Source: Chitinophagaceae bacterium
GTDB lineage: Bacteria; Bacteroidota; Bacteroidia; Chitinophagales; Chitinophagaceae
Direction: 5' to 3'
DNA length: 64,000 nucleotides
Assembly (NCBI GenBank): GCA_016720825.1
Contig: JADKJV010000001.1
Coordinates: 186,001-250,000, forward strand
Of this stretch, positions 27,465 to 39,273 are shown one piece after another (within the stretch, counting starts at the first letter, position 1; each line of letters opens with the position of its first letter). The position numbers and the translations under genes are program-made. Below the pieces are notes generated by a model. That model did not search any database. It was not told the DNA's origin and was given only the letters and a program-made list of their open reading frames with translations.

Positions 27465-28112
27465 ATGAAAACAGGAATCATTGGTTCCGGTATTGTGGGA
27501 CAAGTGCTGGCCAAAGCCTTTCACCAGGAAGGGCATACAGTACAACTTGGTACCCGTAATCCGGACAAAGCAGAACTGGTAAAGTTCAAAAAAGAAAACC
27601 CCGGTATCCGCATCAGTACATTCCAGGAAGCTGCCGCTGGCAGTGACTGGATCATCCTGGCTACGGGAGGATCAGTAACAGCAGAGGCTATTCAACTGGC
27701 GGGTATCTCCAATTTTGCAGGGAAACTCGTGATGGATGCCACGAATCCTATTTCGGCTACACCTCCAACAAATGGAGTGTTATCCTTTTTTACAGGACCG
27801 AATGAATCACTGATGGAAAAACTGCAAACCCTTTTACCGGATGCAAAACTGGTGAAAGTGTTCAACAGTGTGGGCAATGCATTTATGTATAAACCTTCAT
27901 TCCCGGGCGGCACACCCACTATGTTTATTTGTGGTAATGATGAGGAAGCCAAAAAAACAGTGACGGGAATTCTGGATGTATTCGGATGGGAGACGGCAGA
28001 TATGGGTAAAGCGGAAGCAGCCCGTGCTATTGAACCGCTTTGTATACTCTGGTGTATTCCGGGAATGCTCAGGAATGAATGGCGGCATGCATTCAAATTG
28101 CTGAAAGCCTGA
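27465..28112 (+). CDS. NADPH-dependent F420 reductase-type oxidoreductase
   Basis: The 215-residue protein has an N-terminal dinucleotide motif GIIGSGIVGQVLAKAF followed by LGTRNPDKAEL, whose Arg suggests NADP preference. DATNPIS and KVFNSVGNAFM are typical of the NADPH:F420 reductase-like family (F420_oxidored), which in Bacteroidota works without F420. It lies 18 bp after the NmrA-like gene, so the two form an operon whose inducer may be an electrophile or quinone, given the MarR regulator; that is inference. The C-terminus ends in a basic helix (NEWRHAFKLLKA). Confidence 0.8.
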   Translation: MKTGIIGSGIVGQVLAKAFHQEGHTVQLGTRNPDKAELVKFKKENPGIRISTFQEAAAGSDWIILATGGSVTAEAIQLAGISNFAGKLVMDATNPISATPPTNGVLSFFTGPNESLMEKLQTLLPDAKLVKVFNSVGNAFMYKPSFPGGTPTMFICGNDEEAKKTVTGILDVFGWETADMGKAEAARAIEPLCILWCIPGMLRNEWRHAFKLLKA

Positions 28113-28116
28113 TTAG

Positions 28117-28827
28117 TCATCCGGGGATATATTGATTCAACTGCAGTATATAATCCGGATCCGGGCAGTTCAGCAGGTAATGTTCTTTTTCAGAATTTTT
28201 GCAGACCCCCGGGTAATCGCCTTCCCATCCTTCCATTGATGCGATGAGCTGAAAATGAAGATGGGGAGGCCATTGCCCGTTTTCTTCAGGCGTACCAAAT
28301 TCCCCGATTTGTTCTTCGGCCATAACATGATCCCCTTTATAAAAATAGCTGATGGAATGCAGGCTGAGATGTCCATACAGTGTATAGAAAACCTGGTTGC
28401 CGAGCTGGTGCTCGAGAATAAGCGTGCCGCCATAATCTCCGGGCTGGTTATTAAAAGCGAAGCTGTGAACCTTTCCTTCAACAGGTGCAAAAACCGGCGT
28501 GAGGGCTTTGCCCCAGATATCTGTTCCGAGGTGCAACCGCCTGGGTTCTTCCGTTGAATCGGGATCTCCGAATACCGGGCTGAATTTGTAAACAGTCCGG
28601 TGTTCATCATAACCGCCGATTCCATATTCCGCACCGGCTTCACGCAATTTCCGTTCTACATATTCACAAAAGAGACTGGTATCATTCAGTATTTTATCGG
28701 TGAGTTCTGTATTGGCAGCACTAAAGTCCATAGCCACCAGTTTCTGCTCACCGGGTGTAAATGGAACTACGGGCAGCATCACGTGCTGGTAGGCAATTAA
28801 AGCCGGTATCAGGGAATGTACTGACAT
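28117..28827 (-). CDS. M23-family (LytM-type) metallopeptidase
   Basis: The 236-residue protein has the M23 zinc motif HLGTD (His and Asp ligands) near residue 90 and the second motif HLHF near residue 180, with VFAPVEGKVHSFAFN and YTLYGHLS between them. M23 enzymes cut peptide bridges in peptidoglycan. No clear signal peptide is present, so cytoplasmic location or a carbohydrate-processing role cannot be excluded. It converges with the oxidoreductase gene, with 4 bp between stops. Confidence 0.82.
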   Translation of the reverse strand: MSVHSLIPALIAYQHVMLPVVPFTPGEQKLVAMDFSAANTELTDKILNDTSLFCEYVERKLREAGAEYGIGGYDEHRTVYKFSPVFGDPDSTEEPRRLHLGTDIWGKALTPVFAPVEGKVHSFAFNNQPGDYGGTLILEHQLGNQVFYTLYGHLSLHSISYFYKGDHVMAEEQIGEFGTPEENGQWPPHLHFQLIASMEGWEGDYPGVCKNSEKEHYLLNCPDPDYILQLNQYIPG

Positions 28828-28857
28828 ACATTAAAGTTATAGAACAAGGATAAAAAA

Positions 28858-28892
28858 AAGCATCCCGGCTTAAAAAACCGGGATGCTTTTTT
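28858..28892 (-). terminator. rho-independent terminator of the P-domain protein gene
   Basis: AAGCATCCCGG pairs perfectly with CCGGGATGCTT (11 bp) around a short A-rich loop, flanked by T runs on both strands. It follows the stop at 28910 on the minus strand. Confidence 0.85.
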
Positions 28893-28909
28893 ATCTGTTG
28901 AATGCAGGA

Positions 28910-31900
28910 TTAATGTCCGGCAACAATCACATGGAACATCTTAGAATCTGTTCTCGCTCCGTCATCATAGAACACATTGACATTATACACACCAGCAGGC
29001 AGGCGGCGGAGGTCAACCTGAACGACCCTGTTGTAAACAAGTCCGTTGTAAGTTTTGAAGCTCACGAGCTGGCCAATCTGGTTGTACACCCTTACACCAA
29101 GGTAATTGTACAGTGTTGAGTTCATACGCAGGTAGAACAAGCCGCTGTTCGGGTTGGGATAGAGCAGCACTGCGTTATCTCTCATCAGGCGTTCTCTTTC
29201 CGGACAATCAGAAACTTTGGCGGTTGTTGTTGCAGTACCAGTACAACCGAGTGTATTGGTATAAGTATACGTAAGCGTATATGTACCGATAGCTGTTGCA
29301 GTGGGTATAAAGTTCAGACCTGATACACCAATACCACTCCAGCTACCACCGATGGGTGAACCGGAAAGGTTAACAACCGTATCACTGATACAAATATTAG
29401 TTGGCAGTGCAACAACTGTTGGTACAGGTGTAGCATTCACTGTAAGTGTTGCAGATGCTGATGTTGTGCTCTGTCCGCAAGAGTTCGTAACAATTACACG
29501 GTAGCGGTTATTGTTCATCGCAGGCTGCACATTCAGAACAACCAGTGTTTGTGCATTGGAAGTTGAATATGGAGCTGTATTCCAGGTTACACCGGCATCA
29601 GTGCTTACCTGCCAGAGGTAGGTAAACGGTGCACCGGGTGTACCGGTAGGTGTAACAGTAAATGATGCGTTTGCATTTTGACAAACAGAAGCATTGGCTG
29701 GTGCCGTTGTAATAACTGGTGCTGAACCAATATTCAGGGTTACAGCAGTTGAAGTGGCAGCGGGTGAACAAACACCGGTTACAACCACATCATAGTTACC
29801 TGCATTAGCTGCAGAAACACCGCTCAATGTAAGTGTTGGTGTAGTAGCTCCGGAAACAACTCCGCCATTTACAAGTGCCACACCACCCCTTCTCCACTGA
29901 TAAGTGAGTGAAGTACCGGTTGCATTTACAGTATATGAAACGACTGCACCGGGGCAAACCAGTTGGGTTGCAGGTGTAGGCTGAACAGTAATAACAGGAG
30001 GCTGGTTAACGGTTACGTTAACTGTTGCATTTCCTGTACAACCGTTTACAGTTGCAGTAGCAGTATAAGACTGGTTAGCTGTTAACTGTGTATATACACT
30101 GTAAACAGGCTGACCGGCATAAGGAATTGTTGCGGCTGCATCAGTATACAGGTTGGTAACAGGGCTGAATACCACAGGAGCAGGAACGTTGAATGTGATG
30201 CTCCAGTTGGTGATTTGTCCGAAGTTACCGGCATTGTCATCCACGATATACAATTTCCAGGCACCGTTCGGGTCACCGGTGAAAGATGACAGTGTAGGTG
30301 TGGCCTGGCTCAGGTTACCGGGACCAGGAGCAGGGAAATTATCCGGCGTTCCGTAGTTAGTCGGTTTATAAGTACCTGAGTTATTTAAAGCATTGTCTGC
30401 AAAATTCACGAGTGCGTTATCTGCAATCACGAAATCCTGTCCGCCGGCAGGTGTTGCACCACCGCAGTCAGACATCAGGATCACAGGAGTACCTGTTGGT
30501 GAAACCAGTACTACATCCACATCATCAGGGAATGAATGGAGGAAACCATTCAGTCTTACTGAACGAACAGTAACACCTGTTGCGGGATATCCGCTCACGT
30601 TAATAGTAGCGGGATAAAGATCTGCGTTACCATTAGTGGTTCCGGGTGCACCGCCGGGAATTGAAATCGGTCCGCCACCGCCAATCAGTTGCTGGTATGA
30701 AGCAGATACTGAAGCAGTGAGCTGGGTGATTACACTGCGGCAGATTACCGGCGCAGGCGGAGTTATAGTTACTACAGGTACAGGGAATACTTCACCCTGG
30801 ATCAGTGAAACTGCAGAACATCCGATAGCATCGGTTGAAGTAAGTGTCCAGGTATTGAAACCAGCAGGCAGGTTGGTTACTGTAAAGCTGGCATTACCAT
30901 TATTGGGACCACTGGGCGGGTTCTGTACAATTGTACCGGGACCAGTCAGTGTATGTGTAAAGTTTCCAGAACCGGCAGAAGCCACACCGGTTACAGTTGC
31001 TGCACCGGGTGCACAGGTAGTGGTAACTGTAGCTACCAGGTTGCTGTGAACAGGGCTGCTTTGTGTTACTGTATAAACAGGCGTGCTGGCTGAAAGGCCA
31101 CTGCCTGAGCAGGTTGTTGTAGCAATATAATAAGTTGTAACACCAGTTGCTGTTGTATTCAATGTTGCAGTGGTAGCACCGGCAATCGGGCTGAATGGTC
31201 CACCGGGAGCACTGGCTGATTGCCATTGCAGGGTAAGACCCGCACCTGTTGAATGACCGGCAACTGTCAGTGAAATGGCAGAACCATTACAAGCCTGGGT
31301 TGTACCGGATACAGTACCTGGAGTGGGTGTACCAGAACAACTGGGTGCACCACAAAGTGATGTTTTGATATCCAGACCCCATGAGTTCAGTGAACCACCG
31401 TCGCCACTAAGGTCATCACTGATTGTCAGTGTCCATACACCATTGGGGTTTTCACCGATAAATGCGGCGAGTCCTTCTTCAGGAGTAAGGGGAGTTGCAG
31501 TAACCAGATTGGTATAGGCATTATCCGTAACCATTCCGTTATTAGTAGAGTAAGGAACCTGACCGCCTGGGTTGGCATTGTCATCCCATAAAGTACCGTT
31601 AAATACATCATCATTACCAACACCATTGTCTGTAGAAATTGTAACAACTGTTCCGGCAGGTGACATCAAAGTAATATCAAGGTCGGCGTTGAATGTATGC
31701 TGGATATTAGTCAGCATATTCACATCAAATATTTGTGTACCGGCACTCGGCAATTGTAATTGTTGAAGTAATAACACCGGGTCCTGTTGGAATCGCCGTT
31801 GGTGTACTGTTGGTGGCAGATGTTGTAACTGTAACCGGTGTTGAAGGCAGTGTTTTCATAATCAGTGACCATGAATCCAGTGAACCACCGTCTCCGGCCA

Positions 31901-33390
31901 GGTCATCACTGACAGTAATTGTCCAAACACCATTCGGGTTTTCACCAACGAAAGCGCCCAGGGGCTCTTCGGGAGCCAGTGGTGTTGCCACTATGAGGTT
32001 GGTAAATGCATGGTCTGAAACAACCCCGTTATTGGTTGCATACGGAACCTGTCCGCCTGGGTTTGAATTATCATCCCAAACCGTTCCATTAAATACATTG
32101 TCGTTACCGGCACCATTATCGGAAGTGAGTGTAACTACTCTGCCGGAGGGTGACTGGATAGTGATATCCAGGTCAGCCGCAAAAGTGTGCTGGATGAATG
32201 TCTGCACATTCAGGTCATATAAATAAGTCTGGGCACCGGATACTGTAATCGTCGAAGTGATTACGCCGGGACCAGTGGGAATGGCAGCAGGCGTTGAATT
32301 AGTATATGTTGTTGCAGCACCTGATACGCAGGGCGCAGTACATGTTGCTGTTTTAATATCGAGTGACCAGTTGTTCAGGGAACCACCGTCTCCAGACAGG
32401 TCATCACTGATTGTCAGCGTCCAAACTCCGTTAGGGTTTTCGCCAATAAATGCAGCAAGTGGTTCTTCCGGTGTTAGCGGAGTGGCTGTGGTCAGGTTCA
32501 GATAAGTCTGGTCAGTTGCCATACCATTGTTCGACGTATATGGTACTTGTCCGCCGGGATTTGCTCCGTCATCCCATGTCGTACCGGCAAACACATTGTC
32601 ATTACCTGCACCGTTATCAGATGTGAGTGTAACGATTGTACCTGCAGGTGACATCAATGTGATATCCAGGTCAGCATTGAAAGTATGCAGGATGTTAGTC
32701 AGCACATTTACATCAGCAATCTGTGTTCCGGCACCTGAGATAGTAATGGTTGAAGAAACCACACCTGGGCCGGTAGGAATAACTAAAGGGGTACTATTTG
32801 CACCTGTAGTTGTAGCCAGCGTTGGCACTGTTGCCAGGCCACGGATAATCAGTGACCAGGAGTTCAGGCTGCCGCCATCACCAGAGAGGTCATCACTTAC
32901 AGTGATTGTCCAAACACCATTCGGGTTTTCACCGACAAAAGCGCCGAGAGGCTCTTCCGGTGCGAGGGGCGGCAACCGTCAGGTTGGTGAAGCTGTGATC
33001 AGTTACAACACCATTGTTGGTAGTGTAAGGAACCTGACCGCCGGGGTTTGCATTATCATCCCATACTGTACCGTTAAAAACATCGTCATTACCAGCACCA
33101 TTATCAGTAGTAAGTGTAACAACTTTACCAGAGGGTGATTGGATGGTTATATCCAGGTCAGAAGCAAATGTGTGCTGGATAAAAGTCTGCACATTTAAAT
33201 CATACAGGTAAGCAGGTGCTCCGGAAACTGTAATCGTGGAAGTAATCACTCCGGGGCCGGTTGGAATGGCCACTGCTGAACTATTGGTGAAGGTAAGCGG
33301 AGCCCCTGGTGTACACTGGGCTGCTGCCTTATGCTGAGCAGTTAATACCAGAAAAATTACAAATAGAAAAGAGATGTAAATCTTTCTCAT
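28910..33390 (-). CDS. giant T9SS-secreted protein with four tandem P-domains (two frameshifts)
   Basis: Three frames (33390-32929, 32975-31725, 31777-28910) form one gene of about 1490 codons, broken near 32970 and 31750. A signal peptide (MRKIYISFLFVIFLVLTAQHKAAAQ) is followed by four tandem domains of about 155 residues, each like the proprotein-convertase P/Homo-B domain: IPTGPGV(I/V), DLDIT, WDD..NPGGQVPY, ENPNGVWT, SDDLSGDGGSLN. Domains 1 and 3, and 2 and 4, are close pairs. A fifth, more distant P-like domain and several Ig-like modules follow. The end is a T9SS sorting domain (LLYPNPNSGLFYLRMN). P-domains occur beside subtilisin-like proteases, but no protease domain is present here. 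A cell-surface structural or adhesive role is inferred. Confidence 0.82.
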
Positions 33391-33624
33391 AGCAAAGTTT
33401 GATTGGTTGACAATGCGTAAAACCCATTGCGGGTTAAATTACGTTTCTAAGGTATGTAATTTTTCTTTTGGGCAAGTTTCCGGACCGTATTTTTTGCCGT
33501 AAAAGCCTGCAAATCCGTATTTTTCCCTCATTCAGGGGTTAAATTGAAGCTAACCTTGAAGAAGACCCTGATTCCTGTGAAATATTTCCGGTTTCAGGCC
33601 GTTTAAACAGTCTAAAAAAACCGG

Positions 33625-34698
33625 ATGATCAAAAAACTGTCCCTGCCCTTTTTTGCCTGTTTTCCCGCAATTTTTTTCGCCTGTTTGTCCGCTTCCGCCC
33701 AGATGATCACCGGCACCTGGCATGGTAAAATCAACCGCCAGAAAGCGGAGGTTAAAATCATCCAGTCGGGCGATAGTTTGAAAGGCACAGCCTACTATTA
33801 TGAGTCGGCCGGCAACTACCGCCGTTACAGTATCAAAGGATATTTTGATCCGGAAACCAACAGTGCCGTTTGGTGGGACGACCAGCTGCTGGACGAAAAA
33901 TCAAGCCGTTTCAGTATCAGTTCACCCGGTAAAATACCCCTTTTGTCAAGAGCTGATTTCAATTGTCCGGGCAGTGGCCGGATGATGCTCGATGGCAAAG
34001 CCGTCAAAAGGGAAAATGAAGAATCCGGCGGCGATCTTCATTTGGATAAAGTACCCGATCCGGTATTTGAAGATGAATGGGATTTTATAATTGACAACTA
34101 TACCGTTGGTGCCAATGACCCCTACCTGATTGACAGTGTAAGCATGGTTGCCGGCAATCCGCAGGTCCAGTTACAATCTATTCCCGAAGAACCGGTGGTT
34201 GTCGTTGAAAAGCCAAAGCCTCCTCCCCCGCCACCAGTGGTTATTGAAACGGTACCTGTTAAGGAAAATCCGGTAATCGTTGTTTCAAAACCACCACCAC
34301 CGCCGGTTACCATACAGGCGCCACCCGCGATTGTAGAAAAATTCAAACAGCGTGAAAAGAAATTCACCATGGAAATTCCTGTGCAGGGCGACACCCTTGA
34401 ACTCCGTTTTTATGATAATGCGGAAGTTGACGGCGACTCCATTGCCCTTTTCCTTGATAATAAACTCATATTCCAGCATATCCGCCTGACCGGTGCTGCA
34501 TATATCATCAAAATCCCGGTTGATTCATTGTCTGCCGTCTCCGAACTGACCATGGTTGCCGAAAACCTGGGTTCAATACCCCCAAATACTTCTTATATGG
34601 TGGCGTTGATGGGCGAAAAAAGGTATGATGCTTATCTGGCGAGTACGGAGGGGAGTAGTGCGATGATTAGGTTGAAGAAAGCAGTAAAACCTGAGTAG
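33625..34698 (+). CDS. secreted protein with Pro-rich linker, function unknown
   Basis: The 357-residue protein has a signal peptide (PAIFFACLSASAQ). Residues about 27-120 start MITGTWHGKINRQKAEVKI and look like a beta-barrel domain seen in small secreted Bacteroidota proteins. A linker with VVVEKPKPPPPPPVVIE and SKPPPPPVTI follows. The C-terminal 100 residues (LELRFYDNAEVDGDSIALFLDNKLIF to VALMGEKRYDAYL) match a module often found at the end of Bacteroidota envelope proteins. The Pro-rich stretch could span the periplasm. It diverges from the P-domain gene across 234 bp. No enzymatic motif is visible. Confidence 0.7.
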   Translation: MIKKLSLPFFACFPAIFFACLSASAQMITGTWHGKINRQKAEVKIIQSGDSLKGTAYYYESAGNYRRYSIKGYFDPETNSAVWWDDQLLDEKSSRFSISSPGKIPLLSRADFNCPGSGRMMLDGKAVKRENEESGGDLHLDKVPDPVFEDEWDFIIDNYTVGANDPYLIDSVSMVAGNPQVQLQSIPEEPVVVVEKPKPPPPPPVVIETVPVKENPVIVVSKPPPPPVTIQAPPAIVEKFKQREKKFTMEIPVQGDTLELRFYDNAEVDGDSIALFLDNKLIFQHIRLTGAAYIIKIPVDSLSAVSELTMVAENLGSIPPNTSYMVALMGEKRYDAYLASTEGSSAMIRLKKAVKPE

Positions 34699-34710
34699 TG
34701 CTGCAATTTG

Positions 34711-34863
34711 GTTGGAGGTTGGAGGTTGGAAGTTGGAGGTTGAACCCTACAATGGAAACTTTCCTGCAGATCAGAACTGTCCAAATGTTCCACCAGTTCG
34801 TATAAAAAGGGACTCTTCGATCTTTCGGGTATAACATCCAACCTCCAACTTCCAACATCCAAC
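34711..34863. repeat. intergenic heptad-repeat element, copy 2
   Basis: The left arm 34711-34743 has GTTGGAG and GTTGGAA units. The inverted right arm 34835-34863 has CCAACCT, CCAACTT and CCAACAT units. The tag CGATCTTTCGGGT at 34818 is shared with copy 1. The element lies between the convergent 33625-34698 and M36 genes, just before the M36 terminator. Confidence 0.75.
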
Positions 34864-34865
34864 AA

Positions 34866-34905
34866 AAAAAGAGAGAGGGACTTCGTTGGAAGCCCCTCTC
34901 TTTTA
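34866..34905 (-). terminator. rho-independent terminator of the M36 protease gene
   Basis: On the minus strand AAAGAGAGGG pairs with CCCTCTCTCTTT and is followed by seven T. It sits 18 bp beyond the stop at 34923. Confidence 0.8.
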
Positions 34906-34922
34906 AAAAAACATCTTCCCTT

Positions 34923-37900
34923 CTATTGAATAAGCGTTATCACCGAAGCTTTCCGCGTTATCAGCTTACCCTCGTTATTATAGAGGTATAAACGATACGT
35001 GCCGCTGGGGTAACGTGAAATATTTACTTTGATCAAAGATCCGTAAGTGATGCCGGTAGCTTCCTGGGAATGAACCAGCCTGCCATCGGATCCAAATACT
35101 TTGATGCCGAGTTTCTTATAGAGATCTGAGTTCATCCTGATATTGAAATGACCATCATTTGGCACCGGGTAAACGATAAGTGCACCCTGCGCATTCAGTA
35201 AACGATGCCTTTCGGGACATTCATTAACCTGAGCTGTGCTGTTATGTGTGCTTACGCAACCAAATGAATTGGTGTAAGTATATGTTATAGCTGTTGTACC
35301 AACTGCGGCAGCAACGGGATTGAACACCCCTGATGTAATGCCATTTCCAGTCCATACACCACCTGCTACAGAAACCTGTAAAGTGAGCGCGGGATCTGAA
35401 AGACATAATACTGCGGGAAGATTACCGAAGGTGAAATCGGTAGTCGGATTAACAGTAAGTACAGCAGCATTAGATGTAGCTGTTCCGCAAGGACCGGTAA
35501 CCACACAACGGTAACGATTACTGTTCTGGGAAGCGGATACGTTAGAAATTGAATAAGCATTTGAATTTGCTCCACTGATATTAGAATACGTACCTCCTCC
35601 ATCAGTACTGAGCTGCCATTGGTAGCCAGTGATATTTCCTGTAGCAGTAATACTGAAGTTTGGATTTACTCCGGAACAAACAGAAACATGGGCTGGCTGT
35701 ACTGTAATGGCCGGCGCCACATTTACAGTCAGCGTGGCTGCATTGGAATTGATATTGGTCGGGCAGCTTCCCAGTACACAACGGTACTGGTAATTGTTCA
35801 TCGCTGCTGAAACCGGGTTAATAGTCAGTGTAGCGGTTGTTACACCTGTGTAAGGCGCAGCTGCAGGAATATCAGTAAACCCACTGCCGGTATTCACCTG
35901 CCACTGGTAACTGGTGGCGCTGGTGGCACTCACTGTAAAAGTGGCCGAACCATTGGCACAAACTGTACTGTTCGACGGTGAGGAATTCAGCGTGGCGGTA
36001 GCACCTACCGTCAATCCGGCAGCATTGGAATTAGTGCCCGGGTTACAGGTATTGCTGACCACACAGCGGTACTGATATGCATTCATGCCCACTGTTACTC
36101 CAGTAATATTCAGCGTAGCAGTCGTTACACCAGAATAAGGGGCTGAGTTGGTGAGATCGGCAAATCCGCTTCCGGTATTTACCTGCCACTGGTAAACGGG
36201 TGCTGTGCCAGATGCAGTAACTGAGAAACTGGCATTTGCACCGGAACAGGCGTTTACACTCGCGGGTTGCGTGGCAACGTCTGCAGGGATACAAATAATC
36301 ACAGAGGTAATCCGTGTAAGTGTATCTGATGTGTTCTGCAGGATATTGCCAGCATCAAAGAGATTAGATTTAATCACAACTGCCGGCTCACTGTTTATAA
36401 CAACATCATCCACCCACCAGCCACCACCTGCAGGTGCCGTATTATTATCTGAAGCAAAACGGAACCTGATCTGTACCGTTTGACCAGCATAAGCAGAAAG
36501 GTTGACCACCGTTTGCATGAATCCGGAGATGAATCCGGTAAAGGCCTGGCGATTGGCGAGGGCACTTCCTGTTCCAAGTCCGCCATTGTATTTTCCGGAA
36601 ATCATTTTCGAGCCAAGGTCAGTCCATACACTTCCGCCATCTGTGCTGATCTCCACCACACCTCCATCCCATCCGGGCTCAGTATTAAAGCTGTGCCAGA
36701 AACTGAGCGTGGTATAATTGGAAACAGAAGCAGGATTCAGTGTATATGTAATTGAGCTGAGGATTTCTTCAGCCTGTACAGTCGGATTGGGTGCAAAGAA
36801 TGCATTCGGCGCACTCTGGCTGGCTGTATTTACCACAGTCCATGCATTTCCTGTTGCAGGACTTGCAAACCAGCTGGCAGGAACTGTAGAACCGGCTACA
36901 GGTTCATTCAATGGCTGCAGCGGTGCAAAATAAGTACCGTTATTTACAGTAACTGTGAAAGGATAAGTTGCGTTGGCATTATTGGAGAGGTTAACCGGAC
37001 CAAATGTAATGGTGCGGTTACCTGCATTATATGTACCACCACTTACATAAGTAACATTGGTTGGCAGCGTATCTGTGATATAGAAATTTGTCATCGGGCT
37101 GCATACACCGGCCTGTACAAAATTGGTATAGGTTACATTCTGTCCCTGGGGAACAGTAGGTACACTTTCAGTTACACGGAAAGTGCCGTTATCTACAATA
37201 TAACCCGCCACCTGGTCTGTAGCACTGCCGGAAGAACCCTGGATCGCATTGCGGCCCATACCTCTTTTAGCAAATGCTTTCCAGATAGAACAGCTGTATT
37301 GTGCACCGAAGAACAGCGTATCTGCTTTAAGTATTGCATTTCTTGCATCCAGGAAACCGGGATTACAAACTTGCAGGCGCATACCTTCAATCACCAGTTT
37401 CATGGCAACGGAATTACCACCGGCACCAGAAGCATTGAATAAATCCGGGTTAACTGTATTGGTTTGTTTGATGATCTCCCGGTCATTTCCCAGAGAGCCA
37501 TACACCACACTTCACCAATGTTATGCACTTCTGTACCAATCGGGGCTACTCCCAGGTTAGCATACGTGAGCGGGTTAACCGCCATATTTGTTGAGTAGCG
37601 GTATGTGCGGATACCACTGCCGGAAACGGCCTGGTTTAAAACATAAGTACCCATTGCACGGGGAACAGCGCCATCGGTTACCTGGGCAGTAGCCCAGTTG
37701 GTGGTCAGCATCAGTGCGAAATAATCGCTCCAGCCTTCACCGCCCTGCTCTGCGTTACCGAGGCAAGAGCTGTTGGCAGGACCACCGGTTAAACGGTTGC
37801 TGATACCATGTCCGTATTCATGTGTTACTACGCCATTATCCAGGTCACCATCGCGGTCAGGATTGGGTGCAGTAAACAAATACATTCTCATGCGGGGTCT

Positions 37901-39148
37901 TGAACCATCGTTGGGTGTTGCGAAATTGGCATTGTTGGTGCCAGCACCGCTTTGGGCAAGTGCAATCACATCATCATTACCTGCACCGCCACGGCCCTGG
38001 TTATTCGCCTGGAAATTTCCCCCCACTTCATCAAAACCATAAACATAGTTCAGGTCATGCATGATATTATTCCAGTAAAAAAGATTCGTGATAGCATACT
38101 GCTGGAAAGTTGCAGTAGTGGGGGCAGCTGTATAATCAGGTGTGAAATTAAAAGTCAGCGGATCCGGAGTGCTGGAAGTAGCCGGCAATCCGGAATTAGT
38201 ATTGGAAGCAGCCCTGTCTTCTGTTGCCCATACGTTATTACCCCGGGTAATATTATAATCCGTAGTTCCGTTGCTGTGCCATTTCAGGGAAGTGGCATTA
38301 CCGGGTGCACGGTTCCAGGGATCAGTATCCAGCGCCGCTGTACCACCGGGGTGAATGGGGCTTTCAGCCGGGTAATTCACTACCAGGTAACTGGCACTGT
38401 TAATCAGCGGGGGATTATATTTTAAATTGTTTTCAGTTTTCTCAACACGGGCGGTAACAAAATTGCGGTTATTGAACATTTGGTTATCCGCTTTTGCATG
38501 ATCCCATGAATCATAGACTGTCAGGTTATCTTCATTGATAAACTGGCTGTTTTCTGCATCAATCCTCACCAGCAGGTAGTCATCACTGCGGGCAGGTACC
38601 AGTAATATCTGCCAGGCCAGGCGTACACCGCCTTTTTCAACAGGCATCCAGATCAGCTCTGCAGTAATGTTTTCTGTGGCCACACCCAGTTTGCCGAAAT
38701 TGAATTTATTATCATACACACCTATCATCAGTTCTTTGGCAGCCGTGATTCCTTTTGCATCCAGTTTATGTTTCTTAAGCGCAGAAACAACCGCTGCTTC
38801 AACAGTGATTACAGACTCTCCTGAAGGAATATTCACTGATTTGCTTAATCCGGGTATACGGTCGCCGGCAACAGAAACCACGTGCTCTCCCCTGAAAGCC
38901 AGCACATGCATTTTGTTGTAAACCGGGATTCCTTTATAACTCTGCTGCAGGTAGACCATCCTGAAACCTGATGAAGCCAGGTAGGTGGAAGAAACCAGCG
39001 ACTCTTGTAAGTCCTGCTGACTGATTCCAATCTGGCTGAGGTTCTTACTTACAAGCTGACGGGCAAGCTGGTCATCAGCCTGGGATACCTGTGCTTTCAC
39101 AGCCAGACAGGAAATGACCAGTAAAATAGAGAGTAAAAATTTTTGCAT
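34923..39148 (-). CDS. M36 (fungalysin-type) metalloprotease with Ig-like repeats and T9SS sorting domain (frameshifted)
   Basis: Two frames (39148-37400 and 37508-34923) are one gene of about 1408 codons. The break is one missing base at 37480-37481; restoring it gives ALWEMTWEIIKQTN. Order of parts: signal peptide (LLSILLVISCLAVKAQ); FTP/PepSY-type inhibitory propeptide (about residues 25-200); and the M36 catalytic domain with HEYGH at about residue 443 (HExxH zinc site) and GGEGWSDYFAL, where the Glu is the third ligand. Next come a jelly-roll domain with WHSFNTEPGWDGGVVEISTDGG, four Ig-like repeats with YQW(Q/R)V.TG(S)GF, and a T9SS domain (IVYPVPNDGHFNIRMN). It should be a secreted or surface protease. 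Confidence 0.9.
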
Positions 39149-39244
39149 GATGTCTGTTTAGGGGAAATAATATCCGGTAAAAATAGGCTCTGCCCGCCAA
39201 AAAATAAGGGGGTGCAGGCGAATATTTTGGGATCAGGGAACTAA

Positions 39245-39258
39245 TCGAATTAATTCGA
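39245..39258. promoter_or_regulatory. 14-bp perfect palindrome TCGAATTAATTCGA
   Basis: This lies in the 125-bp gap between leuS and the M36 gene, 97 bp upstream of the M36 start. A dyad of this length suggests a binding site for a dimeric regulator. No second copy was noticed in the window. Confidence 0.35.
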
Positions 39259-39273
39259 CAAAAAGCGGCCTGA

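Noticed and set aside
28910..33390. CRISPR-like periodic repeats in the P-domain gene
   Set aside because: The period is about 460-480 bp and follows protein domains with continuous coding sense, not short direct repeats with spacers.
33391..33624. Promoters in the divergent gap between the P-domain gene and the 33625 gene
   Set aside because: No clean TAnnTTTG box was found on either strand; only a small AACCC/GGGTT hairpin near 33420, so no feature is called.
34632..34865. Minus-strand small open frames across 34.63-34.87 kb
   Set aside because: They translate the heptad repeat (LEVGGWMLD-type, SNLQPPT-type) and overlap the end of a real gene.
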